Origin: CAZVVT01 sp964630595
GTDB taxonomy: Bacteria; Chlamydiota; Chlamydiia; Chlamydiales; VFKH01
NCBI GenBank assembly: GCA_964630595.1
Contig: CAZVVT010000005.1
Span: forward strand, 12,751-76,750
DNA: 64,000 nt
Direction: 5' to 3'
Within the stretch, counting starts at the first letter, position 1. Each line of letters opens with the position of its first letter. Under the pieces are notes generated by a model. That model was not told the origin of the DNA and made no database searches. It saw nothing but the letters and a program-made list of their open reading frames with translations. A program made the position numbers and the translations under genes. Positions 8,126 to 16,289 of the stretch are shown here, in pieces.

Positions 8126-9169
8126 GTGTTTAACTCGATTTTGCAACCTTTTCGACATTTTCACCTTTTCGCGATTCTCGAAGAATTCACCCACTCCCAC
8201 TTGCCCTTAGACCGCTGCCTTGAGCACTACTGTCGTGAACATAAGTCCTTGGGTTCCAAGGACAGAGCCTTCATTGCCGAGACTGCCTACGCCCTCGTTC
8301 GCTGGCGCGGATTGCTCGATGCTTTGGGGGCCAAAAGCTGGCCCGAACGCCTTGCCCTCAAAGACGAGATCCATAAAAAACACCCCGACCTACCTCCCCA
8401 TATTCAAGCCAGCTGCCCCAAAATCCTCTGGCAACGTCTAGAGAGCCAATACGGCGATCAGGCGTTGGAGATCGCCTTAGCCTGCAACACTCAAGCACCG
8501 CTGACTTTGCGCGTTAACCCGTTGAAAATCAGTCGTGAAGAGCTTATTGAACGCATTGGTGGCACGCCGACAAAGCAGAGTCCGTACGGCATTACTCTCC
8601 CCAGGCGCATCAACGTCTGGAATCTGCCCGAATACCGCGAGGGGTTCTTTGAAGTGCAGGACGAGGCCAGCCAGCTGGTAGCGCAGTGCATGGAAGTGCA
8701 ACCCGGCGATCGCGTCCTCGACTATTGCGCCGGCAGCGGCGGCAAGAGTCTTGCCTTTGCCCACCGACTGGCCGGCAAGGGGCAGATTTTCCTCCACGAC
8801 ACGCGCACCCATGCTCTGACAGAAGCACGCAAGCGGTTCAACCGCGCCGGCATCCAGAATGTCCAGTTTGGCGGGCAGATCCCCAAAGGGGTGGAGTGGA
8901 TTTTGGTGGATGTCCCCTGCAGTGGCAGCGGAACACTGCGCAGAAACCCCGATCTAAAGTGGCGCTTCAGCGAGCAGTGGCTGGCCGAACTGGTGGCACT
9001 GCAGGGGGCTATCGTGGAAAAAGCGATGGCCTATGCGGGGCCAAAAACGAAAATGATCTATGCCACCTGCAGCATTTTACAGGAAGAAAACCGCGGTACA
9101 CCGCTCTTTGCCTCACTGCCTACCATCGGCGGGATGGACGGGCTTTATGCAGGTTTGATAGACTGTTGA
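8126..9169 (+). CDS. RsmB/NOL1-like rRNA cytosine-5 methyltransferase
   Basis: S-adenosylmethionine-dependent m5C methyltransferase of the RsmB/Sun family, probably acting on 16S rRNA. The product is 347 residues from a GTG start. The N-terminal NusB-like helical part runs to about residue 110. The SAM site is Asp-Tyr-Cys-Ala-Gly-Ser-Gly-Gly-Lys, and the two catalytic cysteines are in Asp-Val-Pro-Cys-Ser-Gly-Ser-Gly and Ala-Thr-Cys-Ser-Ile. Between that second Cys motif and the final Gly-Gly-Met-Asp-Gly the protein has far fewer residues than the family usually has, so the C-terminus looks internally shortened. The next gene starts 5 bases downstream. Confidence 0.85.
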   Translation: MFNSILQPFRHFHLFAILEEFTHSHLPLDRCLEHYCREHKSLGSKDRAFIAETAYALVRWRGLLDALGAKSWPERLALKDEIHKKHPDLPPHIQASCPKILWQRLESQYGDQALEIALACNTQAPLTLRVNPLKISREELIERIGGTPTKQSPYGITLPRRINVWNLPEYREGFFEVQDEASQLVAQCMEVQPGDRVLDYCAGSGGKSLAFAHRLAGKGQIFLHDTRTHALTEARKRFNRAGIQNVQFGGQIPKGVEWILVDVPCSGSGTLRRNPDLKWRFSEQWLAELVALQGAIVEKAMAYAGPKTKMIYATCSILQEENRGTPLFASLPTIGGMDGLYAGLIDC

Positions 9170-9174
9170 GCCTT

Positions 9175-10203
9175 ATGCGTCGTTTGCTTCTTCTTTTAGC
9201 CTTGACCAGCTGTTTAATGGCAGCCGCCCCCGCCATCTCCGTGCAAAACCGGATTTTGGCAAAGGTCAATGGCAAGCCGTTGACGGTTGTTGATGTGACC
9301 AAAAAGATGGACCTGGTCTTCTTCCGCGAGTTTGCTGCCTATGCGGACTCGACCGAGGCGCGTATGCAGTTCTACCAGACCAACTGGCGCTCTTTCCTCG
9401 AAGAGATGATCGATGAGCAGCTGATTTTGGCTTCTGCGAAGGAGCTGAAGGTAGAAGCGACAGAGGGCGAAATTCGCGAGGAGATTGAGGCGATTTTTGG
9501 TCCTGACGTGATTGTCAACATCGACAAAGCCAATTTGACCTATACCGAAGTGCTGGAGATGGTGAAAAACGATATGACTGTGCGCCGCATGGTTGGCTCG
9601 ATGGTGCAAGCTAAAGCCTCCACCGCCATCACTCCTGCACTCACTCGTGAGGCATACGAGAAATACTGCAAGGAACATCCTCAAGAGAAGACGTGGAACT
9701 ACCAGGTTCTCTCCCTGCGCAGCAAAAACACGCTCGAATCTCTCACCGCATCGCAAATGGCCGAAGAGCTGTTGCAGCAGTCCGACATCACTTTGGAGAA
9801 GCTCAAAAGCGAACTTACTTCTCGTTTTCCTGGCATCACCATCTCTTTATCTGACAAACTGACGCGCACACCGCGTACAGTCTCCAAGAGCCATCTAGGC
9901 ACTTTGCAAACGCTGCAGGAGAAGCAATTCTCCAAACCCATCGACCAATCTTCGGCCAGTGAAGGTGTGTACCGCATCTTTCACCTCGATCAATGTCTTC
10001 CCGAGCAGAAAATCGCCTTCGCCGACATCGAAGGCAAACTGAAAACGGAATTGCTCAATGACCTGATGGCGGAACAATCCAAAGCATGGCGCGCGCGGTT
10101 GCGTGAACGTTTTGGCATCGATCGAGAGTACCTCGACCAGATGGTTCCCACCGGATTCCAACCCTTCTCACTCTCCAAACGTGCCACGCTTTCGACCCAG
10201 TGA
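9175..10203 (+). CDS. SurA-like periplasmic chaperone
   Basis: The product is 342 residues from the ATG at 9175. A longer in-frame reading upstream overlaps the methyltransferase and is rejected. Residues 1-18 are a signal peptide ending near Met-Ala-Ala-Ala-Pro-Ala. The next segment (Gln-Asn-Arg-Ile-Leu-Ala-Lys-Val-Asn-Gly-Lys-Pro-Leu-Thr) is typical of the SurA N-terminal domain, and a helical chaperone domain follows. A clear parvulin isomerase motif is not obvious. It is expected to help fold outer-membrane proteins in the periplasm. It is followed by ksgA, an order I recall from Chlamydia. Confidence 0.75.
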   Translation: MRRLLLLLALTSCLMAAAPAISVQNRILAKVNGKPLTVVDVTKKMDLVFFREFAAYADSTEARMQFYQTNWRSFLEEMIDEQLILASAKELKVEATEGEIREEIEAIFGPDVIVNIDKANLTYTEVLEMVKNDMTVRRMVGSMVQAKASTAITPALTREAYEKYCKEHPQEKTWNYQVLSLRSKNTLESLTASQMAEELLQQSDITLEKLKSELTSRFPGITISLSDKLTRTPRTVSKSHLGTLQTLQEKQFSKPIDQSSASEGVYRIFHLDQCLPEQKIAFADIEGKLKTELLNDLMAEQSKAWRARLRERFGIDREYLDQMVPTGFQPFSLSKRATLSTQ

Positions 10204-10966
10204 GCTCGCCTCCTTTCTTGCTGAAGTAGGCACGGGGGCAAAAAAAAGTTTGTCTCAGAATTTTCTGATCGATGGAAACATCCTGAAGAAAATCATTGCC
10301 GTTGCCGATGTACAACCCGGCGATCTGGTCGTGGAAATTGGACCCGGCCCCGGCGCACTCACCGAAAGCTTACTGAACACCGGTGCTGAAGTGATCGCGA
10401 TTGAAATGGATCCGATTTTCGCTCAGCATCTGAGAGGTGAAAAGCTTACTGTTGTCCAAGGCGACTTTCTCAAGTGGGACCTAGCGCACATTCCGCGCAA
10501 AGCAAAAATCGTTGCCAACATCCCCTACCAAATCACCGCCCCTCTTCTCGCAAAAGTACTTCCTGAAACCGATCTCTTCGAAAGCGTTACCTTTATGGTG
10601 CAGCTGGAAGTAGCGCAGCGCATCTGCGGCAAAGAAAACTCCTCCTTGTCGGTCTTTTGCGCTCTCTTCGGCACGCCCAAGCTCTGCTTCAAGGTGGGCC
10701 GAGGCTGCTTCACACCCGCCCCAAAGGTCGATTCCGCCGTCATTTCAATCAAGCTGCACAAACCGCCCATAGAGAATGTCTCAGGCTTTCTTACCATGAC
10801 GCGCCAAGCGTTCCAGCAGCGCCGCAAAACCCTGGCCGCCTCCCTCGCCTCCTACGGGAAGGAAAAAGTACTACAAGCACTTGAAAGTCAAGGCCTTAAT
10901 ACAAAGTCCCGTCCTGAAGAGCTCTCTTTAGAGGCCTTCCTTGCCTTGTTTGCTCACCTCACCTAA
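10181..10966 (+). CDS. ksgA: 16S rRNA dimethyladenosine transferase
   Basis: Dimethylates two adjacent adenines near the 3' end of 16S rRNA. Motifs are Leu-Ser-Gln-Asn-Phe-Leu-Ile-Asp at the N-terminus, the SAM-binding Glu-Ile-Gly-Pro-Gly-Pro-Gly-Ala-Leu-Thr, and the catalytic Asn-Ile-Pro-Tyr. I chose the GTG at 10181 (261 residues), which overlaps the chaperone gene by 23 bases and matches the usual N-terminal length. The ATG at 10103 would add 26 atypical residues and overlap by 101 bases. Neither start has a convincing ribosome site. Confidence 0.92.
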   Translation: MPRFRPSELASFLAEVGTGAKKSLSQNFLIDGNILKKIIAVADVQPGDLVVEIGPGPGALTESLLNTGAEVIAIEMDPIFAQHLRGEKLTVVQGDFLKWDLAHIPRKAKIVANIPYQITAPLLAKVLPETDLFESVTFMVQLEVAQRICGKENSSLSVFCALFGTPKLCFKVGRGCFTPAPKVDSAVISIKLHKPPIENVSGFLTMTRQAFQQRRKTLAASLASYGKEKVLQALESQGLNTKSRPEELSLEAFLALFAHLT

Positions 10967-10978
10967 AATGGTCTCCTT

Positions 10979-12454
10979 ATGGTGAGCTTCCTTCTACGAC
11001 TCATCGGCATCCGCAAAGAGCAGACCCAGCTCTTACTGGCCGCCTTTTCCATCGTCTCCCTACTCAGCATCAACTATTACATCCTCCGCAGTCTGCGCAA
11101 TACGCTGGCCGTTACGTTCAGCTCGCGCGGCGCAGAATTGCTGCCCGCCATCCAATTCTGGGCCCTGCTGCCGGTGACGATTCTGGTCATTTTTGGCGTT
11201 AGTGCGCTCATGCGGCGCACCAGTCAAGCACGCGCCTTTATCTTCACCACGCTTTCGTTCAACCTCTTCTTCATTCTCTACGCGCTCTTCCTCTTCCCCA
11301 TCCGCAGCGAACTGCACGCTGCATCGCACATAGAGTGGCTGAATCAGTGGATGCCCTCTTTGGGTCTCTTAGTCGACAACTGGACGCTGGCGCTCTACTA
11401 CGTCATCGCCGAGCTGTGGAAGGTCGCTGTCCTCAGCGTTCTCTTTTTCGGCTTCCTCAACCAACGCCTCTCTATTAGCTCAGCGAAAGGGCTCTACTCC
11501 CCCATCCTGCTCGGCGCCAGCATCGGCGGTCTTCTTGCCGGGCCCCTCACCGTCTGGTGTTCCAGCCGCGGTGCGCAGTTCTGCGACCTGCTCGAGATGG
11601 ATAAGTGGCAGTGCTCTTTTCTCTTAATGAGCATCGCCCTAGCCGCCATCAGCGGCGTTGCATTGCTCGGTTTCTCTTGGCTGCGCCGCCACCTTGCGGT
11701 CAATGAAGAGACGAAATCTTTCGTCGACAAACCGATGACGATCACGTTGCTGCAATCGATCAAAACACTCCTCGCCTCACCCTACTTACTCAGTCTGGCG
11801 ATGATTGTGATCTTTGAGTATGTCGCCTACTACCTCTTCGAAATCTTCTTCCTTGATCTGCTTCACAAAGTACATCCCGATCCCAACGCCTACTGCGCCT
11901 ACAATGGACAGCTGATCTTCTGGTCGAGTCTACTGACCACTTGCTCAGCTCTCATCGTCGCCCCTTGGATGCTCAAACGCTTCTCCTGGCGCGTGCCCGC
12001 ACTCATTCTTCCCACTTCTCTCGCCGTGCTCTCTCTGCCCTTCTTCTGGTGCGCGATCTTCCAAGAAACGCTCCCCATCCAAAATCTCTCTCGCCTGCTT
12101 TCTCTCACACCGCTGCAACTCTCTTTAACCTTCGGCTCTCTTCTCTTCTGCATCGCTCGCGCTGCAAAATCGACGGTCTTCGATGCGAGCAAAGAGCTGG
12201 CCTTCATTCCCCTCTCTTCTGACATGCAATCGCGAGGCAAACTCGCCATCGATGGCATCTGCAGCCGCGGCGGCTGCAGCCTTGCCGCCTGCGTCAACCA
12301 AACTCTCACCTCGATCTTCCCCACTCTCGAAGCAGGTCTTCCCCTCGCCGCTGTCCTCGTCTTCGGCTCCATCTCCCTCATGATCCGCGGCGTACTCAAC
12401 GTCAACCGCGACCTCGAAACCGCCAAGTTAGGCCCTACATCACTTGTCGAATGA
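10979..12454 (+). CDS. NTT-family nucleotide (ATP/ADP) transporter
   Basis: The product is 491 residues with about twelve membrane helices. It belongs to the ATP/ADP translocase (NTT/TlcA) family used by Chlamydiae, Rickettsiae and plastids to import host nucleotides. The N-terminal Asn-Tyr-Tyr-Ile-Leu-Arg-Ser-Leu-Arg-Asn-Thr-Leu and the late Ala-Lys-Ser-Thr-Val-Phe-Asp-Ala-Ser-Lys-Glu-Leu-Ala-Phe segment are characteristic. Whether it exchanges ATP for ADP or imports other nucleotides cannot be read from the sequence. Its end overlaps the convergent hydrolase gene by 20 bases. Confidence 0.9.
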   Translation: MVSFLLRLIGIRKEQTQLLLAAFSIVSLLSINYYILRSLRNTLAVTFSSRGAELLPAIQFWALLPVTILVIFGVSALMRRTSQARAFIFTTLSFNLFFILYALFLFPIRSELHAASHIEWLNQWMPSLGLLVDNWTLALYYVIAELWKVAVLSVLFFGFLNQRLSISSAKGLYSPILLGASIGGLLAGPLTVWCSSRGAQFCDLLEMDKWQCSFLLMSIALAAISGVALLGFSWLRRHLAVNEETKSFVDKPMTITLLQSIKTLLASPYLLSLAMIVIFEYVAYYLFEIFFLDLLHKVHPDPNAYCAYNGQLIFWSSLLTTCSALIVAPWMLKRFSWRVPALILPTSLAVLSLPFFWCAIFQETLPIQNLSRLLSLTPLQLSLTFGSLLFCIARAAKSTVFDASKELAFIPLSSDMQSRGKLAIDGICSRGGCSLAACVNQTLTSIFPTLEAGLPLAAVLVFGSISLMIRGVLNVNRDLETAKLGPTSLVE

Positions 12455-13430
12455 AAGCTGCAGTAGCGATCGGTAAGGGGCTGAAATGGTCGCCACCAAG
12501 ACCACGTATGGGCACAGGGCTTGCGCGATCTAAAAGGCTGGTTGCCAAAGCAGATTCTTGACTGATGACTGTATCATCCCTCACTTCTGCCCGCGAATGC
12601 GGGTTCTCTTGTCCGCTGGTTTGCAACACCAGAGTGTGATCAGCATGTTTTTTTGCGTAGTTGTAAGGAGACATTTGCCACCCAAAAAAGCGGATTGCAA
12701 AAGCAAGCAACTTAGCTCTAATCCCATGTGTAGGATCGCGACGTAAAACAACTGTTTTGGCAGCCTCTGAAAGGCAGCTGTAGGTGCGTTGAAACACGGC
12801 TGTTGTTTTTGCATGAAGAGAGGCTTTCGGTAGACTTTCGGCAAGCAACCCTCCTCCCATGGAATATCCGATCGGAATCACCTCGTTTGCGCCCAGTTCG
12901 CGGCCCACAAACTCCAGAATCCCTCGACCTACTGCAATCAGGTTCGATTTATTTACAGATCCTGTACTCGCACCCATTCCGGGAGGATTAAAGAAGAGAA
13001 TATTGGCATTCAGTCTTGCGGCCAATGCATAGTAATCTGTATTCAGAGCATCTTGCTGCGCAGAAGATTCCCAGCTACGATCATTGCCATCAAAGACTAC
13101 AATCCAGCGATCTGTGAGCGGATTGCGTCTGCAAATTGCCATATCAATCAGGGAACCATCCACCTCAATAGAAGCACGCTTTAACTGAAACTCTCTCGGC
13201 GGCATGATTCTCTGCCGCAAATGCAGCAACTCGTCGTGACCTATCTCCATCGTGAACAGCTTTCGTCCGCAGAGCTCATGGATTTTCCGGTAGATCAAAG
13301 GGAGAACCAAAAGAGCCCCCAGCGCTGTTTTGATGGCCGCCCAGACACGGTTGTGATAACAAACCCTCCAAACAGGAACAGGCACCGCCTCTGCAGTCAA
13401 TGCCTCCGCCGGTATCGCATCAAAATTCAT
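12435..13430 (-). CDS. CHLPS-type alpha/beta hydrolase
   Basis: The product is 331 residues. A hydrophobic helix near residues 30-48 may anchor it. The alpha/beta-hydrolase signature is clear: the nucleophile elbow Gly-Tyr-Ser-Met-Gly-Gly-Gly near residue 195, an oxyanion-type Phe-Phe-Asn-Pro-Pro-Gly-Met-Gly segment near residue 150, and a C-terminal Gly-Gly-Asp-His-Phe with the likely catalytic His. This layout fits the chlamydial CHLPS (DUF818) family, whose substrate is unknown to me. Its start overlaps the end of the thiamine pyrophosphokinase-like gene by 4 bases, so the two are probably translated together. Confidence 0.7.
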   Translation of the reverse strand: MNFDAIPAEALTAEAVPVPVWRVCYHNRVWAAIKTALGALLVLPLIYRKIHELCGRKLFTMEIGHDELLHLRQRIMPPREFQLKRASIEVDGSLIDMAICRRNPLTDRWIVVFDGNDRSWESSAQQDALNTDYYALAARLNANILFFNPPGMGASTGSVNKSNLIAVGRGILEFVGRELGANEVIPIGYSMGGGLLAESLPKASLHAKTTAVFQRTYSCLSEAAKTVVLRRDPTHGIRAKLLAFAIRFFGWQMSPYNYAKKHADHTLVLQTSGQENPHSRAEVRDDTVISQESALATSLLDRASPVPIRGLGGDHFSPLPIATAAFIRQVM

Positions 13431-14407
13431 AGCTCTGTGCTTATCAAATGCGCTTTATTCGCACAACTGAGGATATCAGCCATTTCTACGTCGACAAGAT
13501 CATCGATCATGAGGAGAAGCGGGCCCTCTGTGAAGGTGATGTCGATCTCATCTTGCACGGCCACATTAGAAAGGCTCAAAAATGACGCATCAAGTGCTGT
13601 GTAGCTACCGCCAAATTCCCATCCCAAACCACGCGTGAAGATTCCCTTCGCCTCTCCCCAATAGGGCATGAGAGAAATGGTGCGGCCATAGCCCACAGAA
13701 AAGTGAGCTGTGCCAGGTTCTAGCAGAGTGACGGTCTCATAAGGTGTTTTGAGAGAGCCGCTCAATTGATCCAAAGTCTGCATCAAGGAGAACACCACTC
13801 CTTTACCGAGAACACACAAACAGCGCCCTTCAATCTCCACTGTCTGTTCACGATTAAAGGAAGCGAAATAAGGCCGCGAAATGATCTCTCCATTCAGCAC
13901 AAAGGGCCCTGCAAGCGGCACAAAGCAGATCTGCTGCGCCTCTTCACTACAAAGAGTGGTTGAGCCGCTATCCAAACCAAAAACCGTTTCATCTGCCGTG
14001 CGCAAGAAAAGCTTATGGGGATGGCGCAGTGCAAGATAGCAGTTGTAGAGCGTATGATCCATGCGGCCGCCCACTGCTGCATAGCAATAGACCACCTCAT
14101 CCGCAGGCAATTGGCGCAGCGCCATCTCCATATCCGTCTCATCTTTGACACGCGGAGCTTTAATGATCTGTGCAATTTCTCCCACAGTTCCCACTGAGTC
14201 AAAATCCCCCACCGCCATCTCAGGAAGAACATCTATGCGGTAGAGATGAGAGGCCCCTCCATCCGCTGCAATGACTCTACTATGTTGAACCATCTGTTCT
14301 TTTAGCCAACCATCATCTTCCTGCGGAGCCGATCCAACAACAGCAGTAGTTCCCTGCACGGCATCAAAGTAAAGAAATGCAGATAAAATAAAAGAGGCGA
14401 GCAACAT
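13427..14407 (-). CDS. Thiamine pyrophosphokinase-like protein
   Basis: The product is 326 residues; classical thiamine pyrophosphokinases are about 210-250. The catalytic half is recognisable: Ala-Ala-Asp-Gly-Gly-Ala, Val-Gly-Asp-Phe-Asp-Ser, Lys-Asp-Glu-Thr-Asp-Met-Glu-Met-Ala, and Gly-Gly-Arg-Met-Asp-His. The second half contains what looks like the thiamin-binding beta domain (Thr-Arg-Gly-Leu-Gly-Trp-Glu, then Leu-Ser-Asn), preceded by about 70 extra residues. The first 20 residues are hydrophobic and look like a signal or anchor, which is unusual for a cytosolic enzyme. No better internal start is visible. It is coupled to the hydrolase downstream. Confidence 0.7.
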   Translation of the reverse strand: MLLASFILSAFLYFDAVQGTTAVVGSAPQEDDGWLKEQMVQHSRVIAADGGASHLYRIDVLPEMAVGDFDSVGTVGEIAQIIKAPRVKDETDMEMALRQLPADEVVYCYAAVGGRMDHTLYNCYLALRHPHKLFLRTADETVFGLDSGSTTLCSEEAQQICFVPLAGPFVLNGEIISRPYFASFNREQTVEIEGRCLCVLGKGVVFSLMQTLDQLSGSLKTPYETVTLLEPGTAHFSVGYGRTISLMPYWGEAKGIFTRGLGWEFGGSYTALDASFLSLSNVAVQDEIDITFTEGPLLLMIDDLVDVEMADILSCANKAHLISTEL

Positions 14408-14458
14408 GAGGGAAACATACTAGCTCAAATGAATATTTGGCGGTACTGACGATCTATT

Positions 14459-15361
14459 CTACGAATGCTTGTTGCTGGAAGCCACTTTCTTAGTCGTGCG
14501 CGTTTCGTTGAAGCCAGCATCGAAGAGGTCTTTTGCATCCGCGTAGAGAGTGTCTCGATCTTCGGCTCCTAGCAAGACTACAATGAGCGTGCGACCATTG
14601 CGTTTTGCGGCGGCGACCAGAGTGGACTTAGAGGCGTTGGTGTAGCCCGTCTTGATGCCGAGCGCTCCGGGGTAGTAGTGCTTTCCTTTTTTGAGGAGCC
14701 TGACGGTGGTGTCTATGCTGCGCGCGCGGCTGAGGTTGGAGGCGGGAATCTCATGCGCCTTTTTCTCGACAATAGCAGCCAGTTTGGGTTGTTTCATGAA
14801 GGTGCGAGCGATGAGCGCCATGTCGCGTGCTGTGGTCTTCTGCTTCGGCATAAAGATGCCGTGCGGGTTTTCCATCGTCGTGTGCTTGCACCCCAGCGTT
14901 TTGAGATAGCTGTTCATGCCTTTGACAAAGTTCTCAATCGAGCCCTTCCCTAAATGGTAGGCAATGATGTTGGCCGCATCATTGGCAGAAACCATAAGCA
15001 TCCCCGTCACCAAATCGCGATACTTCAGCTTCTCTCCCTTCTTGATATCGATGTGCGTTCCCCCCACTTCAATCCAGTGAGCGGGAAAGCGATAGTTCGC
15101 CCGTGCTTTTTTCGCTGCCGAGATCGTCCCGATCGCCTCTTGCTTCGCTTCAAATTCCGCATCCCAGTCGGGATGGAGGCTTTCTGCATAAACAGCTGTG
15201 GCGATTTTCAGAATGCTGGCGGGATAGCGACGTTCGTCGGCATTTTTTTCAAAAAGCACCGCGCCCGTGTCCGCATTGATGAGAATCGCTGCAGCACTAT
15301 CAATTGAAACGTTGATTGCACCAAAAAGAAAAAGAGGGAGGAGAACTAAAAACCAGCGCAT
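14459..15361 (-). CDS. dacF: D-alanyl-D-alanine carboxypeptidase (penicillin-binding protein)
   Basis: The product is 300 residues with an N-terminal signal peptide (residues 1-15). The three serine-peptidase motifs are present: Ser-49/Lys-52 in Ser-Ile-Leu-Lys, Ser-Ala-Asn near residue 130, and Lys-Thr-Gly-Tyr-Thr near residue 240. It should trim D-Ala from peptidoglycan stem peptides, or process the limited division-site peptidoglycan of Chlamydiae. It overlaps the anti-sigma-like gene by 16 bases and begins the block that continues to dnaE. The gene symbol follows Chlamydia usage. Confidence 0.88.
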   Translation of the reverse strand: MRWFLVLLPLFLFGAINVSIDSAAAILINADTGAVLFEKNADERRYPASILKIATAVYAESLHPDWDAEFEAKQEAIGTISAAKKARANYRFPAHWIEVGGTHIDIKKGEKLKYRDLVTGMLMVSANDAANIIAYHLGKGSIENFVKGMNSYLKTLGCKHTTMENPHGIFMPKQKTTARDMALIARTFMKQPKLAAIVEKKAHEIPASNLSRARSIDTTVRLLKKGKHYYPGALGIKTGYTNASKSTLVAAAKRNGRTLIVVLLGAEDRDTLYADAKDLFDAGFNETRTTKKVASSNKHS

Positions 15362-15753
15362 CGCTTCGTGATTGTCAATCGGTTATAATCGTTTGTTCTG
15401 CTGTAGTCAATGCTATCGACAAGATGCTCGACGATGTGAATGCCTAAGCCGCCGGGCTGAATCGCTTCGAGTGAGGTGAGCTCAGCTTTCGGCTTTTTTT
15501 GCTTCAGTGGATGGAAAGCCATGCCCTGATCAGTGAAAACCATCGTGAGAAGATCGCCCTTCTTCTCGATGTCTAGAGTAAGATGGCCTGAGCCGGAGTA
15601 GTCGATGATATTGACCACTACCTCCTCTATCACAAGCCGCATGGACAAGATGAGTTTAGGCGGAACCTGGAGCTCCTCTAACCTCTTTTCCGCCCAGTCC
15701 AAGATAGACGAGAGCTGCTCTTTGTCCGCATCGAATTTCATCGAACGCTCCAT
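15346..15753 (-). CDS. rsbW: RsbW-like anti-sigma factor / serine kinase
   Basis: The product is 135 residues, a complete GHKL ATPase domain. The N box is Glu-Glu-Val-Val-Val-Asn-Ile near residue 45, the G1 box is Asp-Gln-Gly-Met-Ala-Phe, and the G2 box is Gly-Gly-Leu-Gly-Ile-His-Ile-Val. RsbW proteins bind a sigma factor and phosphorylate an RsbV antagonist. In Chlamydia a partner-switching module of this kind has been tied to sigma factor control during development. No RsbV partner lies nearby. The gene sits between dacF and the lipoprotein gene with overlaps on both sides. Confidence 0.85.
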   Translation of the reverse strand: MERSMKFDADKEQLSSILDWAEKRLEELQVPPKLILSMRLVIEEVVVNIIDYSGSGHLTLDIEKKGDLLTMVFTDQGMAFHPLKQKKPKAELTSLEAIQPGGLGIHIVEHLVDSIDYSRTNDYNRLTITKRCAGF

Positions 15754-16289
15754 GCGTAGAGAATCGCCGCCATTTTTGCACCAACACGATCATACAGAGG
15801 CGATTGAGCCGCTGCTTTCGCACCAGGCTCAAAATCGAGCTGGCCCAGCGAAAAGGTGTTGTCATTTTGCGGACTGGTATCGGGAGCAAAATCAAAGCGC
15901 AGCTCCTCGTGCAAACAGCAAGGCCCGAGCACAACCGTCTTGCGCCGATTGTCCACCACCTTCCAAGTCATATCGATATTGAGCCGCTCTTCCGTTGAGA
16001 CAAGACGCTCTCCCAACTGTCCACCCAAATTCTGCTCGTAGCGAAAGCCCACCGTCTCCCCATTGAGGACGTCGATTTTCCCACACAACCGGTAATCACC
16101 GCATTGGCGCACAACTTTGAAATTGCCTCGCTTAGAAACGGCCTGGCACACCGCCGCTGTCAGCGCGCCATCACTATCCCCTTCAATATAGGGAACCTCC
16201 ATCGTATTGCAGGGAGCGCGATGAAGACTGGTGTGATATCCACATCCCGCTAAGAGAAGAAGACATGCAACTATCCAGGGCATGGGCAC
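15738..16289 (-). CDS. LptE-like lipoprotein
   Basis: The product is 183 residues. The signal peptide ends in a clear lipobox, Leu-Leu-Ala-Gly-Cys near residue 16, followed by Gly-Tyr-His, as in LptE. The remainder could form the small alpha/beta fold of the LPS-assembly partner of LptD, but similarity is weak and the LptE call rests partly on length and lipobox context. It overlaps rsbW by 16 bases and the TPR gene by 19 bases. Confidence 0.6.
   Translation of the reverse strand: MPMPWIVACLLLLAGCGYHTSLHRAPCNTMEVPYIEGDSDGALTAAVCQAVSKRGNFKVVRQCGDYRLCGKIDVLNGETVGFRYEQNLGGQLGERLVSTEERLNIDMTWKVVDNRRKTVVLGPCCLHEELRFDFAPDTSPQNDNTFSLGQLDFEPGAKAAAQSPLYDRVGAKMAAILYAWSVR

Noticed and set aside
8686..9174. 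In-frame upstream extension of the SurA-like gene giving a 505-residue product
   Set aside because: It lies inside the RsmB-like gene in another frame, and a signal peptide begins exactly at the ATG at 9175.
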